A stretch of 64,000 bases of DNA from Slackia faecicanis (GTDB lineage Bacteria > Actinomycetota > Coriobacteriia > Coriobacteriales > Eggerthellaceae): the NCBI RefSeq assembly GCF_003725295.1, contig NZ_QICB01000007.1:37355-101354 (forward strand), in the 5' to 3' direction. Below the pieces are notes generated by a model. That model was given only the letters and a program-made list of their open reading frames with translations. It had not been told where the DNA came from and searched no databases. The number at the start of each line of letters is the position of its first letter. Within the stretch, counting starts at the first letter, position 1. A program made the translations under genes and the position numbers. Positions 56,370-64,000 of this stretch are shown here, in pieces.

Positions 56370-57098
56370 ATGAAGCCTCTCAACATCGTGCATCTGTTCC
56401 CCGAGCTTTTGAACCTCTACGGCGACGGCGGCAACGTGATCGCCTTGCGCCGCCGCTGCGAGTGGCGCGACATTCCCGTGCAGGTGACCGAAGTGGGCAT
56501 GGGCGACGCCATGGATTTCTCGCACGCCGACATCGTGTTCATCGGCGGCGGCGCCGACCGCGAGCAGATGATCGCCAAAGACGCAATCGCCGCGCGTAAG
56601 GCCGAGCTGCGTTCGTATGTGGCCGATAACGGCGTGCTGCTCGCCGTGTGCGGCGGCTACCAGTTCCTGGGCCACCGCTACACCATGGGCGACGAATCCG
56701 TGGGGGGCCTGGGCATCGTGGATATGGAAACGGTGCGCGGCGAAGGCCGCCTGATCGGCAACGCGGTGATCGAAAGCGATATCGCCTCCATGCCAGTCGT
56801 CGGGTTTGAAAACCACGGCGGCCGCACCACGCTGGGCGCGGGCGTGAAGCCGCTCGGCCGCGTGCTGGGCGCCACGCACGGCAACAACGGCGAAGACGGC
56901 TTCGAAGGCGTGCATCAGGGCAACCTGATCGGCACGTATCTGCACGGCCCGCTTCTGCCGAAAAACCCCCAGGTGGCGGACTATCTTCTGGCGCGTGCGC
57001 TCGAACGTCGGGGCGAATCCTGCGAACTGGCGCCTCTCGACGACGCGGTGGAGGCCGAAGCGAACCGCGTGATGGCGCGCAGATTGGGCGTTTCGTAG
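56370..57098 (+). CDS. gatD: Lipid II isoglutaminyl synthase, glutamine amidotransferase subunit GatD
   Basis: A 242-residue class I (CobQ/CobB-like) glutamine amidotransferase. It has LNLYGDGGNVIALRRRCEWR, the nucleophile Cys in LLAVCGGYQFLG (about residue 94) and the catalytic His in LIGTYLHGPLLPKNP. It supplies ammonia from glutamine to MurT. GAAGGGGAG precedes the ATG. It lies in an operon with murT, with glnA next. Confidence 0.95.
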   Translation: MKPLNIVHLFPELLNLYGDGGNVIALRRRCEWRDIPVQVTEVGMGDAMDFSHADIVFIGGGADREQMIAKDAIAARKAELRSYVADNGVLLAVCGGYQFLGHRYTMGDESVGGLGIVDMETVRGEGRLIGNAVIESDIASMPVVGFENHGGRTTLGAGVKPLGRVLGATHGNNGEDGFEGVHQGNLIGTYLHGPLLPKNPQVADYLLARALERRGESCELAPLDDAVEAEANRVMARRLGVS

Positions 57099-57161
57099 AC
57101 GCCGCCGCGCGAACCTTTGCGCGAGGCCGCCGGCCGCCGCTCGCGCATATCCCGACCAGCC

Positions 57162-57187
57162 AGGCCGGCTCCGCTGCGAGCCGGCCT
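57162..57187 (+). terminator. GC hairpin between gatD and glnA
   Basis: AGGCCGGCTC (57162-57171) pairs with GAGCCGGCCT (57178-57187), followed by TCGTCGTTTT. It is a weak or partial terminator. Confidence 0.55.
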
Positions 57188-57237
57188 TCGTCGTTTTCCG
57201 GTGCCTTCGCGGGCGCCGCTTCATGAAAGGATGACCC

Positions 57238-58569
57238 ATGATCGACACCACGCAATACGTCGTCAAGCAGATCGAAGAGCGCGATATCAGGTTCTTGCGC
57301 CTATGGTTCGTCGACGTGTTCGGAAACCTGAAGAACCTCGCCATCACGCCTTCCGACATACACACCGCGTTCGAGGAAGGCATCGGCTTCGACGGGTCGT
57401 CGGTGGCGGGGCTGGCGTCTTTGAACGAAAGCGACATTTTGGCGCACCCCGACGCGTCCACGTTTCAGACGCTGCCGTGGCGCCCGCGCAACAACGGCGT
57501 GGCGCGCATGTTCTGCGACCTGCGCACGCCCGAAGGCACGCCCGCGCCCGCCGACTCGCGTCATATTCTGATGGAAATGCTCAAGAAGGCCGCCTCGATG
57601 GGCTATTCGGTGAACGTGGGAACGGCCGTCGAATACTTCTGCTTCAAAAGCGCCACCTCGCCCGACCCGATCGACCGCGGCGGCTATTTCGACCTGGCCC
57701 CGCTCGACGACGCGGCCGACCTGCGCCGCGATACGGTGCTCACGCTTGAGCAGATGGGCGTGTCGGTGGAATACTCCCATCACGAATCGTCGCCCGCGCA
57801 GCAAGAAATAGACCTGCGCTACTGCGACGCCTTGGCCGCGGCCGATGCGGTGGTCACGGCTCGCCACGTGGTGAAAGAGGCCGCTTCGGCGCACGGCATG
57901 CACGCGTCGTTCATGCCCAAGCCGCTCGAGAACCATCCTGGCAGCGCCATGCACGTGCATCAGTCGCTCTTCGACGAGAACGGCAACGCCTTCTTCGACG
58001 CCGACGACCCCCAGGGCTGGGGGCTTTCGGCCGTCGGCAAGGGCTACATCGCGGGCCTTTTGAAGTACGCGCCCGAATATTCCCTGATAACCAGCCAGTA
58101 CGTGAACTCGTACAAGCGCTTCGTGGCCGGCATGGGCGCGCCCTTGTATGCGTCCTGGGGCCAGGCGAACCGTTCCGCCATGGTGCGCGTGCCGCGCTAC
58201 AAGCCGGGCAAGAGTTCGTCCACGCGCGCCGAGATCCGCAGCGTCGATTCGGCCGCCAACCCGTATCTGACGCTCGCCGTCACGATCGCCGCGGGCCTGA
58301 AAGGCATCGAGGAAGGCCTGACGCTCGAGCCGCCCGCGACCTGCGACATCTTCTCTATGTCGGCCGATCAGGTAGCCGCTGCGGGCTATGCGCCCCTTCC
58401 GCGCGACCTGTCCCGCGCGATCGATGCGTTCGAGGCGTCCGAGCTGATGCGCGAGGTGCTCGGCGACGCCGTTCACGGCTACCTGGTGCGCGCCAAGCGC
58501 GCCGAATGGGAGGAATACCGCGCGCATGTGACGTCGTGGGAAATCGACCGCTATCTGGCTGCGCTCTAG
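57238..58569 (+). CDS. glnA: Glutamine synthetase, type I
   Basis: A 443-residue GSI. It has FLRLWFVDVFGNLKN, GIGFDGSSVAG, the metal and ATP region VEYFCF and GMHASFMPKPLENHPGSAMHVHQSL, SYKRFVAGMGAP and RVPRYKPGKSSSTRAEIRSVDSAANPYLTLA. The length of about 443 fits the GSI-alpha type that lacks the adenylylation insertion. It makes glutamine, the nitrogen donor for GatD and for purine synthesis. AAAGGA precedes the ATG. A winged-helix regulator follows after 8 bp. Confidence 0.96.
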   Translation: MIDTTQYVVKQIEERDIRFLRLWFVDVFGNLKNLAITPSDIHTAFEEGIGFDGSSVAGLASLNESDILAHPDASTFQTLPWRPRNNGVARMFCDLRTPEGTPAPADSRHILMEMLKKAASMGYSVNVGTAVEYFCFKSATSPDPIDRGGYFDLAPLDDAADLRRDTVLTLEQMGVSVEYSHHESSPAQQEIDLRYCDALAAADAVVTARHVVKEAASAHGMHASFMPKPLENHPGSAMHVHQSLFDENGNAFFDADDPQGWGLSAVGKGYIAGLLKYAPEYSLITSQYVNSYKRFVAGMGAPLYASWGQANRSAMVRVPRYKPGKSSSTRAEIRSVDSAANPYLTLAVTIAAGLKGIEEGLTLEPPATCDIFSMSADQVAAAGYAPLPRDLSRAIDAFEASELMREVLGDAVHGYLVRAKRAEWEEYRAHVTSWEIDRYLAAL

Positions 58570-58577
58570 GAGGCATC

Positions 58578-59252
58578 ATGCATTCGAAGACGGTTATCGT
58601 TTCGTGCGGGCGCGTGATCACGCCCGAGCGCGCCTCGCAGCTGTTCGCGTCGATGGACGTGGACGCGCGAGCGCTTAAAGTGCCGCCCGAACAGGCGCTC
58701 GATGCCATGCGCGGCGCGTCGTTCGACCTGCTGGTGATCGACGCGACGGACGGGGGCTGCGATGTCGCCGGGGTGGAGGAGGCCCTGGCGCGCGGCGGCC
58801 ACGCGTCGCTTCTGCTGGTGCTCGATTCCGAAACCATGGCGTCGGTGCGTCTTCCCGTGCAGGTGAACGCCGATTTCGCGTGCGCGTACGCCACCGACGA
58901 AGAGGTGAAGCTGCGCTGCAGAAGGCTTCTGTGGCCGGGTGAGATGACGTCCGATTCCGATTTCGTGCACGTGGGCCCGCTCACGGTGAATCTGGCCACC
59001 TATCAGGTAAAGGTGGCGGGCGAGCCGATCGACCTGACGTTCATGGAGTACACGCTGCTGGCGTTTCTGATCACGCACCCCGGGCGCATCTATTCGCGCG
59101 AGGTGCTGCTTTCGCAGGTGTGGGGCTTCGACTATTACGGCGGCAGCCGCACGGTGGACGTTCATGTGCGAAGGCTGCGCGCCAAGCTGGGCACCGAGGC
59201 GGCGCAGCATATCCAAACCGTGCGCGGCGCGGGGTACCTGTGGTCTAACTGA
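58578..59252 (+). CDS. Atypical OmpR/PhoB-type response regulator (GlnR-like)
   Basis: A 224-residue protein. The N-terminal 115 residues have a receiver-like pattern (SFDLLVIDATDGG with one Asp) but lack the N-terminal acidic pair and the expected Lys near the end, so phosphorylation is doubtful. The C-terminal part is a PhoB-type winged helix (EPIDLTFMEYTLLAFLITHPGRIYSREVLLSQVWG, RTVDVHVRRLRAKLG). In actinobacteria, GlnR is such an orphan regulator of nitrogen genes. The position 8 bp after glnA supports this, but similarity to GlnR was not computed. TAGGAGG precedes the ATG and no histidine kinase gene is nearby. Confidence 0.78.
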   Translation: MHSKTVIVSCGRVITPERASQLFASMDVDARALKVPPEQALDAMRGASFDLLVIDATDGGCDVAGVEEALARGGHASLLLVLDSETMASVRLPVQVNADFACAYATDEEVKLRCRRLLWPGEMTSDSDFVHVGPLTVNLATYQVKVAGEPIDLTFMEYTLLAFLITHPGRIYSREVLLSQVWGFDYYGGSRTVDVHVRRLRAKLGTEAAQHIQTVRGAGYLWSN

Positions 59253-59645
59253 TAGAAGCGGGGCGGTCGGGCGCCGTGTCGCGCGGGACATTCGCCTAAG
59301 GCGCCGCAGCAGGGCGGAAACGATCGCGCCGGCTGCTGCCTTGAGTCGGCTGCGGCATGGCGGCCGTCGCGCATTGCCGGCGGCATTCCGACCGCCGGTC
59401 GTCGCCGGCGTTTTGCGCAGCCGCCTGCCGATCCGCCCGAACGTCGTGCTTGCGCTTGCACCCGGCTGCCTCTTTGCTCATTCGCTATCACGAAACGCAC
59501 GCGCGCGTATGCCGAAACCGTGGGACCGTTATGGCGTCGGCGCGGATAAAAAATGAAGATGCCCCCGCGCGCCATTGGTGCAGGTCGCCGCTCGCGCGTG
59601 TGATAAGATAGGCCGGTTATTCTACGAGAGTTTGAGAGGTTGATT
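59253..59645. other. Intergenic region, no gene seen
   Basis: About 390 bp before tatA. Near its end GATAAGAT (about 59600) may be the tatA -10. The rest is GC-rich with no convincing gene or terminator. Confidence 0.5.
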
Positions 59646-60293
59646 GTGTTCGGTATAGGTGGATTCGAACTATTCCTCATCTTGCTGTTCGGGTTTTTGA
59701 TCTTCGGCCCCGACAAGCTGCCGCAGCTTGCCAAGACCATCGGCTTGGCGGTGCAGAAGTTCCGCAGCGCGCAGGAGGAGATGAACAAGGTCGTCAAGAC
59801 CGAAATCTACGATCCCATGAGCGACAAGCCGGTGAAAAACCCGCTCGATGCGATCGATAAAGACAACAAGCAGAAGGTGGAGAAGAAGGAATCCTTCGCT
59901 TCCCGCAAGGCCAAGTACGACAAAGAGCGCGAAGACAAGAAGAAGCGCGAGGCCGCCAACGAGGCCGCCAAGGAAGTCCGTGCCGCCGCTGCCGCCGAGA
60001 AGAAGGCGTCCGACGAGGCCGCTGCCGCCGCAGCCGCTGCCGGCACCGCCGTTGCCGCCGCAGCGGTGAAAACCCCCACCCAGGTGCACGAAGAGGTCAT
60101 GAGCGCCCGCAAGGAGGCTACCGCCCAGGTGGCCGCCCAGCAGGAGGCCAAAAAGGCCGCCGACAAAGACCTCGCCGACGAAATCTTCGGCACCAAGCCC
60201 GTCGCGAAAAAGCTCCAGAACCAGGATGCGGCAGCCCCCGCGTCCGCCGATGCCGCCGAGGCGTCTGATTCTGCCAAGAAGGAGGACAACTAA
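59646..60293 (+). CDS. tatA: Sec-independent translocase TatA/TatB protein with long Ala/Lys tail
   Basis: A 215-residue protein. It starts (GTG) MFGIGGFELFLILLFGFLIFGPDKLPQLAKTIG: a short transmembrane helix, the F-G-P hinge and an amphipathic helix. About 150 residues of charged, Ala-rich, probably helical or disordered sequence follow. The Glu in position 8 is TatB-like. A single A/B-type gene next to tatC suggests a minimal two-component Tat system. GAGAGG lies before this GTG; the TTG two codons earlier has a poorer distance. The stop overlaps tatC by one base. Confidence 0.9.
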   Translation: MFGIGGFELFLILLFGFLIFGPDKLPQLAKTIGLAVQKFRSAQEEMNKVVKTEIYDPMSDKPVKNPLDAIDKDNKQKVEKKESFASRKAKYDKEREDKKKREAANEAAKEVRAAAAAEKKASDEAAAAAAAAGTAVAAAAVKTPTQVHEEVMSARKEATAQVAAQQEAKKAADKDLADEIFGTKPVAKKLQNQDAAAPASADAAEASDSAKKEDN

Positions 60294-61144
60294 TGCCTAT
60301 CGGTCCGGCGCGTATGCCCCTTTTCGACCATCTGGGCGAGCTGCGCATGCGCCTTGTCCGTATCGTGGTCAGCCTGTTCATCGCCATGTGCATCTTCTAC
60401 ATGGCAACCCCCACGATCATCCAGTTCATGTGCCTGCCGGTATATGACTACCTGCCGAAAGACCCCACCACGGGCGCCATCGCCCTGAACGTCTTCGACG
60501 TGTTCGGTTCGTTCACCATTCGCTTCAAGGTGGCGTTGTGGACGTCGGTCGTGGCGTGCATGCCCATCATTTTGTGGCAGATCCTGGCGTTTTTCCTGCC
60601 GGCGCTCAAGCCTAACGAGCGCAAGTGGTTCATTCCCACGTTCATGGCGGGCGTGCTGCTGTTCATCGGCGGCACCGTGTTCTGCTATACGTTGATCTTG
60701 AACCCGGCCGTGCAGTGGCTGACCGACCAGGCCAACGGCTTCGCGAACATCTTCCCCGATGCCAAGGCGTGGATCGACGTCATCATCAACTTCGAGCTGG
60801 CGTTCGGCTTCGCGTTCGAGCTGCCGCTGGTGGTGTTCTATCTGGTGGTGTTCGAAATCATTCCGTATGCCAAGCTTCGCAATTCCTGGCGTACGGTCTA
60901 CATCGTGCTCATGGTCATTTCCGCCATGGTCACGCTGGACGCATCGCCTGTCACCATGCTCATGATGTTTGCCGCGTTGCTCATGCTGTATGAGGTCAGC
61001 CTTCTGGTGGCGCGCCTGGTGCTGGGCAACCGCGTGAAGAAGCAGAAGGAAGAGGCCGAGCGCGAGGCGCGCGAAGAGGCCGAATGGCAGGAGGAATGGG
61101 GCCAGAAGAAAGAGGCCATCAAGAAGCGTCTTGCCGACGATTAA
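60293..61144 (+). CDS. tatC: Sec-independent translocase TatC
   Basis: A 283-residue protein with six transmembrane segments. It begins with the family motif MPLFDHLGELRMRLVR and has LPLVVFYLVVFEI and LDASPVTMLMMFAALLMLYE. It recognises twin-arginine signal peptides. A charged coiled tail of about 35 residues (KKQKEEAEREAREEAE) follows the last helix. The ATG overlaps the tatA stop (TAATG). A terminator is downstream. Confidence 0.95.
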   Translation: MPIGPARMPLFDHLGELRMRLVRIVVSLFIAMCIFYMATPTIIQFMCLPVYDYLPKDPTTGAIALNVFDVFGSFTIRFKVALWTSVVACMPIILWQILAFFLPALKPNERKWFIPTFMAGVLLFIGGTVFCYTLILNPAVQWLTDQANGFANIFPDAKAWIDVIINFELAFGFAFELPLVVFYLVVFEIIPYAKLRNSWRTVYIVLMVISAMVTLDASPVTMLMMFAALLMLYEVSLLVARLVLGNRVKKQKEEAEREAREEAEWQEEWGQKKEAIKKRLADD

Positions 61145-61196
61145 GCACGAAGGCCGCCGCGCGATTGCGCGGGCCGTATGAGTGTCGAAGCCATCG

Positions 61197-61226
61197 AAGC
61201 GGGTTCCCGAAAGGGGCCCGCTTTTT
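61197..61226 (+). terminator. Rho-independent terminator of tatA-tatC
   Basis: AAGCGGG (61197-61203) pairs with CCCGCTT (61217-61223), extended by TTCCC/GGGG-type inner pairs and followed by TTTTTG. Confidence 0.8.
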
Positions 61227-61429
61227 GTATGCGCGGCGCGCGCTTGCCGCATGCGCCGTTCGCCGACGCCCGCCGTTTGTCGATTTGCGACCCGCGAGGG
61301 AGCAAAACGGCGTTTTCCCGTCGCGGCCAAGGGTGAATATTGGTACTATGAAAAGCGTATCGGATCGGTCTGTTCGAGGGTGTCAAGAGAGAGAATTCAT
61401 ACCTTTGAACAGGGGTTAGGAGAACATAC

Positions 61430-64000
61430 ATGGATATGCAGAGCAAACGAGGCAAGGCGCTTTCCGTCGTTACGGCAGCCACCCTTGCCGCATCGCTGGG
61501 CGTTCCCGCGGTCGCCATCGCCGAAGAGGTCGATCAGGCTGCTGCCGCCCAGGAAACCGCCTATCAGCGCGGTAACGTAGTCGACGAAATGCTGGCGGTC
61601 CAGGATGAAACGGTAGCTGAGGATTCGACTGGTAAAACTGCTGTTGATACCCGTTGCGTTGCCACCATTGGTACGGTTGAGTATGCTTCGTTGAACGAAG
61701 CCTTTGAGAAGGCGGTTGATGGAGATACAATCAAACTTGCTTCTGATGCCGATATCTCCCAAAGTGAATCATCGGCATGCGTGAATGCGGGTATCGGTGT
61801 TGTTCTTGACCTTAGCGGATACCAGCTCAAGGCGGCAAATACCAAAACGGGCAATATTGTGGTACATGGCAGCTTGACTATTACCGATAGCACGGACGCG
61901 AAAAAAGATGGTTCTGGTAAGGGCCGAATTTACACTGAAACAGAGTATGCCTCCGCCGATACTGGCTACGGAGTTGTTAGCGCCGAAAGCGGCGGTGTTG
62001 TTGTCATGGAAAGCGGCAAGATCGACACCGCTTCGTTTACTGCTGACAATGCGAATAGGGGACAATTCGCGGTCACGCTTGGTAACAAGACAGCCGATTC
62101 TTCTTTCATCATGAATGGCGGAAAGATCGAGGCTGGATGGTATGCGGTCTCCGGCAATGGCAACAATAAGACCTATGACGGAAATATTACCGTCAATGGT
62201 GGCACGCTTGTTTCTCGGGCCGATTATGCTATCTACAACCCTCAGAAAGGCACTGTTTCCATCAACGGTGGCGTTGTTTATGGTCAGGCGGGCGGTATCG
62301 CCTTGAATGCCGGCAATCTTGTCATGACTGGTGGAATCGTTACGTCGAAGGGCCAGGGAGATACTGGTAGCTGGGGCGATGGCACCGGCGGTCTCAAAAA
62401 TGCGGCCATCAATGTTAATGCTAAGTATGGGGACGTTAGTGCGAAAATATCGGGAGGCGACATTATCGCTGAAGGCGATGCATTGGTCATTGCCTCCGGC
62501 GGCAGCAATAAGGCTTCCGTTTTGGTTTCTGGAGGAAAGTTCAGCAGCTCTATTCGAGAGGATTTCTGCGCCCCTGGATACAAGCCTGTTCAGAATTCCG
62601 ATGGAAAGTGGACGGTTGAGGTTCCCGAAGAAAGCCGCGTTGCTGAAATAGCGGGTGTTTATTATCCGTCGATTGCCGATGCGTTTGTTGCCGCTCGGAA
62701 TGGCGAAACGGTGGCGCTACTCAAGGACTCAGAGTGTAACGAGCGTCTTGTGGTGAAGGGGAAGAGCGTCGCGCTCGACTTGGCTGGCCACACGGTGACG
62801 ACCGATGTTTCTTCGAATTTCATCACCCTTGATGACCCTGCTGCAACGTTGGCCATCAAGGATTCTGGTGTCGATGGAAAAATCGTTGCCACTAAGGCCG
62901 ATCCCGTTGTTCTCGTCAAAGCTGGTACGTTTGACTTTCAGGACGGAACGATTGCCCCGCTTGGAACCTGGATGTCGGGCGACAAACCGTACGGCGCTGA
63001 TGCAATTTGTGTTTTCGGTTCCACCCTTCCGACGGCCGAAGCTTATTCGAATGTAATTGTTGGCAAGGATGCGACCATCTCTTATCCGAATGATGGAACG
63101 GTCGGATTCGGCTACGGTGTCGATATTAATTACGATAAGGCTCTCAAAGAGCCCCATGCATTTGGCGTTACGGTCAAGATGGATGGCACTACCGTTAACG
63201 GCGGCATGTATCTGAACGGCTCGATTGTTGATACCGAAGGCAATGTTCCTGTTGTTAACGTTGGGTCTACCGCGAAGATTGACGGCATGATTTATGCCGC
63301 CGGATACGCCAAGTGGAACATCGATGGCGCCGAGATCAAGGGTGATACGGGCATGGAGATTCGTGCGGGCGTCTTGAACGTGACGGGCGGATCGATCGAG
63401 GGCACCAGTACTCCCACTGGCGTCAAGCCTAACGGCAACGGAAGCACGACGGATGGTGCGGGCATCGCTATCGCCCAGCACACTACGAAGCTTCCGATTG
63501 AGGTCAATGTCTCCGGGGGAACTGTTGCCGGTCATACCGCTTTCTACCAGAGCAATCCTCAGAATAATCCCGAGGATGCTACGGCGAAGGTGAAGCTCAA
63601 CATTACGGGCGGTTCCTTCAGCGCCTCCAATGGCGGTGTCAACGCTGTCTATTCCGAGAATTGCACGGGCTTTATCACGGGCGGAACGTTCTCGTCTAAG
63701 CCTGCCGACGAGTTCGTTGCGGAAGGTTACAAGGCCAGCGAGTCTAACGGCAAGTGGACCGTTTCCGAAATCGTCCCGCCTGCGCCGCCGGCCCCGGCTC
63801 CCCAGCCCGAGCCTCAGCCTGAGACCGATGTCGAGCAGCGTCCCGACGGCTCCACCGTCACCACGGTCACCCAGCCCGACGGCTCCCAGACCGTGACCAC
63901 CGAGTCCGCCGACGGCACCGAGTCCGTCGTGTCCAAGGACGCCGAGGGCAACGTGACCTCCACCGAGGTGACCGTCTCCGACGAGGCCGCCCAGGCCGGC
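61430..64000 (+). CDS. Large secreted surface protein with repeated parallel-beta-helix modules (3' truncated)
   Basis: The first 857 codons are visible. A signal peptide (KRGKALSVVTAATLAASLGVPAVAIAEE) is followed by two modules of about 330-400 residues. Each begins with a conserved line (GTVEYASLNEAFEKAVDGDTIKL and GVYYPSIADAFVAARNGETVALL), runs through many short G-G-x-[IV]/[IV]-N-G-G beta-helix rungs, and ends in GGTFS...GYK...SNGKWTV. A Pro-rich hinge (VPPAPPAPAPQPEPQPE) then leads into repeats of DGSTVTTVTQPDGSQTVTTE type. Such proteins are usually sortase-anchored adhesins; the anchor lies outside the window. AGGAG precedes the ATG. The rung region has lower GC than its neighbours. Confidence 0.85.
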   Translation, partial: MDMQSKRGKALSVVTAATLAASLGVPAVAIAEEVDQAAAAQETAYQRGNVVDEMLAVQDETVAEDSTGKTAVDTRCVATIGTVEYASLNEAFEKAVDGDTIKLASDADISQSESSACVNAGIGVVLDLSGYQLKAANTKTGNIVVHGSLTITDSTDAKKDGSGKGRIYTETEYASADTGYGVVSAESGGVVVMESGKIDTASFTADNANRGQFAVTLGNKTADSSFIMNGGKIEAGWYAVSGNGNNKTYDGNITVNGGTLVSRADYAIYNPQKGTVSINGGVVYGQAGGIALNAGNLVMTGGIVTSKGQGDTGSWGDGTGGLKNAAINVNAKYGDVSAKISGGDIIAEGDALVIASGGSNKASVLVSGGKFSSSIREDFCAPGYKPVQNSDGKWTVEVPEESRVAEIAGVYYPSIADAFVAARNGETVALLKDSECNERLVVKGKSVALDLAGHTVTTDVSSNFITLDDPAATLAIKDSGVDGKIVATKADPVVLVKAGTFDFQDGTIAPLGTWMSGDKPYGADAICVFGSTLPTAEAYSNVIVGKDATISYPNDGTVGFGYGVDINYDKALKEPHAFGVTVKMDGTTVNGGMYLNGSIVDTEGNVPVVNVGSTAKIDGMIYAAGYAKWNIDGAEIKGDTGMEIRAGVLNVTGGSIEGTSTPTGVKPNGNGSTTDGAGIAIAQHTTKLPIEVNVSGGTVAGHTAFYQSNPQNNPEDATAKVKLNITGGSFSASNGGVNAVYSENCTGFITGGTFSSKPADEFVAEGYKASESNGKWTVSEIVPPAPPAPAPQPEPQPETDVEQRPDGSTVTTVTQPDGSQTVTTESADGTESVVSKDAEGNVTSTEVTVSDEAAQAG

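Noticed and set aside
57099..57237. GlnR or TnrA-type operator before glnA
   Set aside because: No GTnAC/GAAAC-type or TGTNAN7TNACA-type pattern was found in this GC-rich gap. Regulation may act upstream of murT instead.

Overview
The window looks like chromosomal DNA of a high-GC anaerobic actinobacterium, most likely class Coriobacteriia (Eggerthellaceae-like). This is an inference from several features: high GC3 coding, CIRCE elements at two GroEL genes, a sodium:neurotransmitter-type symporter, NapH/TlpA redox proteins, MurT/GatD, large beta-helical surface proteins with a class B sortase, and apparently leaderless genes with the -10 box directly upstream of ATG. No rRNA, tRNA or insertion sequence was found.

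Layout. 1-2 kb: end of an MFS transporter and a TetR regulator. 2.3-5.5 kb (minus): polar amino-acid ABC transporter (binding lipoprotein, a permease with an unusual extracellular N-terminal domain, ATPase). 6.4-8.6 kb: CIRCE-groES-groEL. 9-23 kb: housekeeping genes (holin-like membrane protein, HNH protein, RlmD-type rRNA methyltransferase, cysteine synthase, Maf, TilS, MBL hydrolase, Na+ symporter, ACT protein with PFL/UPF0210 partner, TrmH methyltransferase). 22.1-22.5 kb: an AT-rich intergenic block with a cluster of DnaA-box-like 9-mers, followed by a gamma-carbonic-anhydrase-like gene. 23.4-30.6 kb: a complete type II-A CRISPR-Cas locus (antisense tracrRNA, cas9, cas1, cas2, csn2, 15 spacers) with visibly lower GC than its surroundings. 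30.6-40.9 kb: Kef-type antiporter, LMW phosphatase, a second CIRCE-controlled groEL, an ATC-hydrolase-family protein, and divergent polyphosphate genes (PPK2-type and ppk1). 41-47 kb: sortase B and purine genes purM-purN-(xdhC-like)-purH. 47-52 kb: a redox operon (CXXC peptide, NapH-like ferredoxin, TlpA-like lipoprotein), an M20 peptidase and an MFS transporter. 52-61 kb: menG, a divergent amidohydrolase, murT-gatD-glnA-GlnR-like regulator, tatA-tatC. 61.4 kb to the end: the first 857 codons of a large secreted surface protein.

The most notable system is the type II-A CRISPR locus. Its tracrRNA is encoded on the strand opposite cas9. A predicted promoter for it (TTGAAG-17-TACTAT on the minus strand) lies over the cas9 Shine-Dalgarno and GTG start, so tracrRNA transcription and cas9 expression are physically interlocked. 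Further points of interest are the DnaA-box-like cluster far from any dnaA, mutually exclusive hairpins before the carbonic-anhydrase-like gene, a repeated terminator-plus-flank element, the amidotransferase/glutamine cluster with an atypical response regulator, and a set of putatively leaderless genes.

All gene starts were chosen by reading Shine-Dalgarno sequences and family N-termini by eye. No database search or folding program was run.
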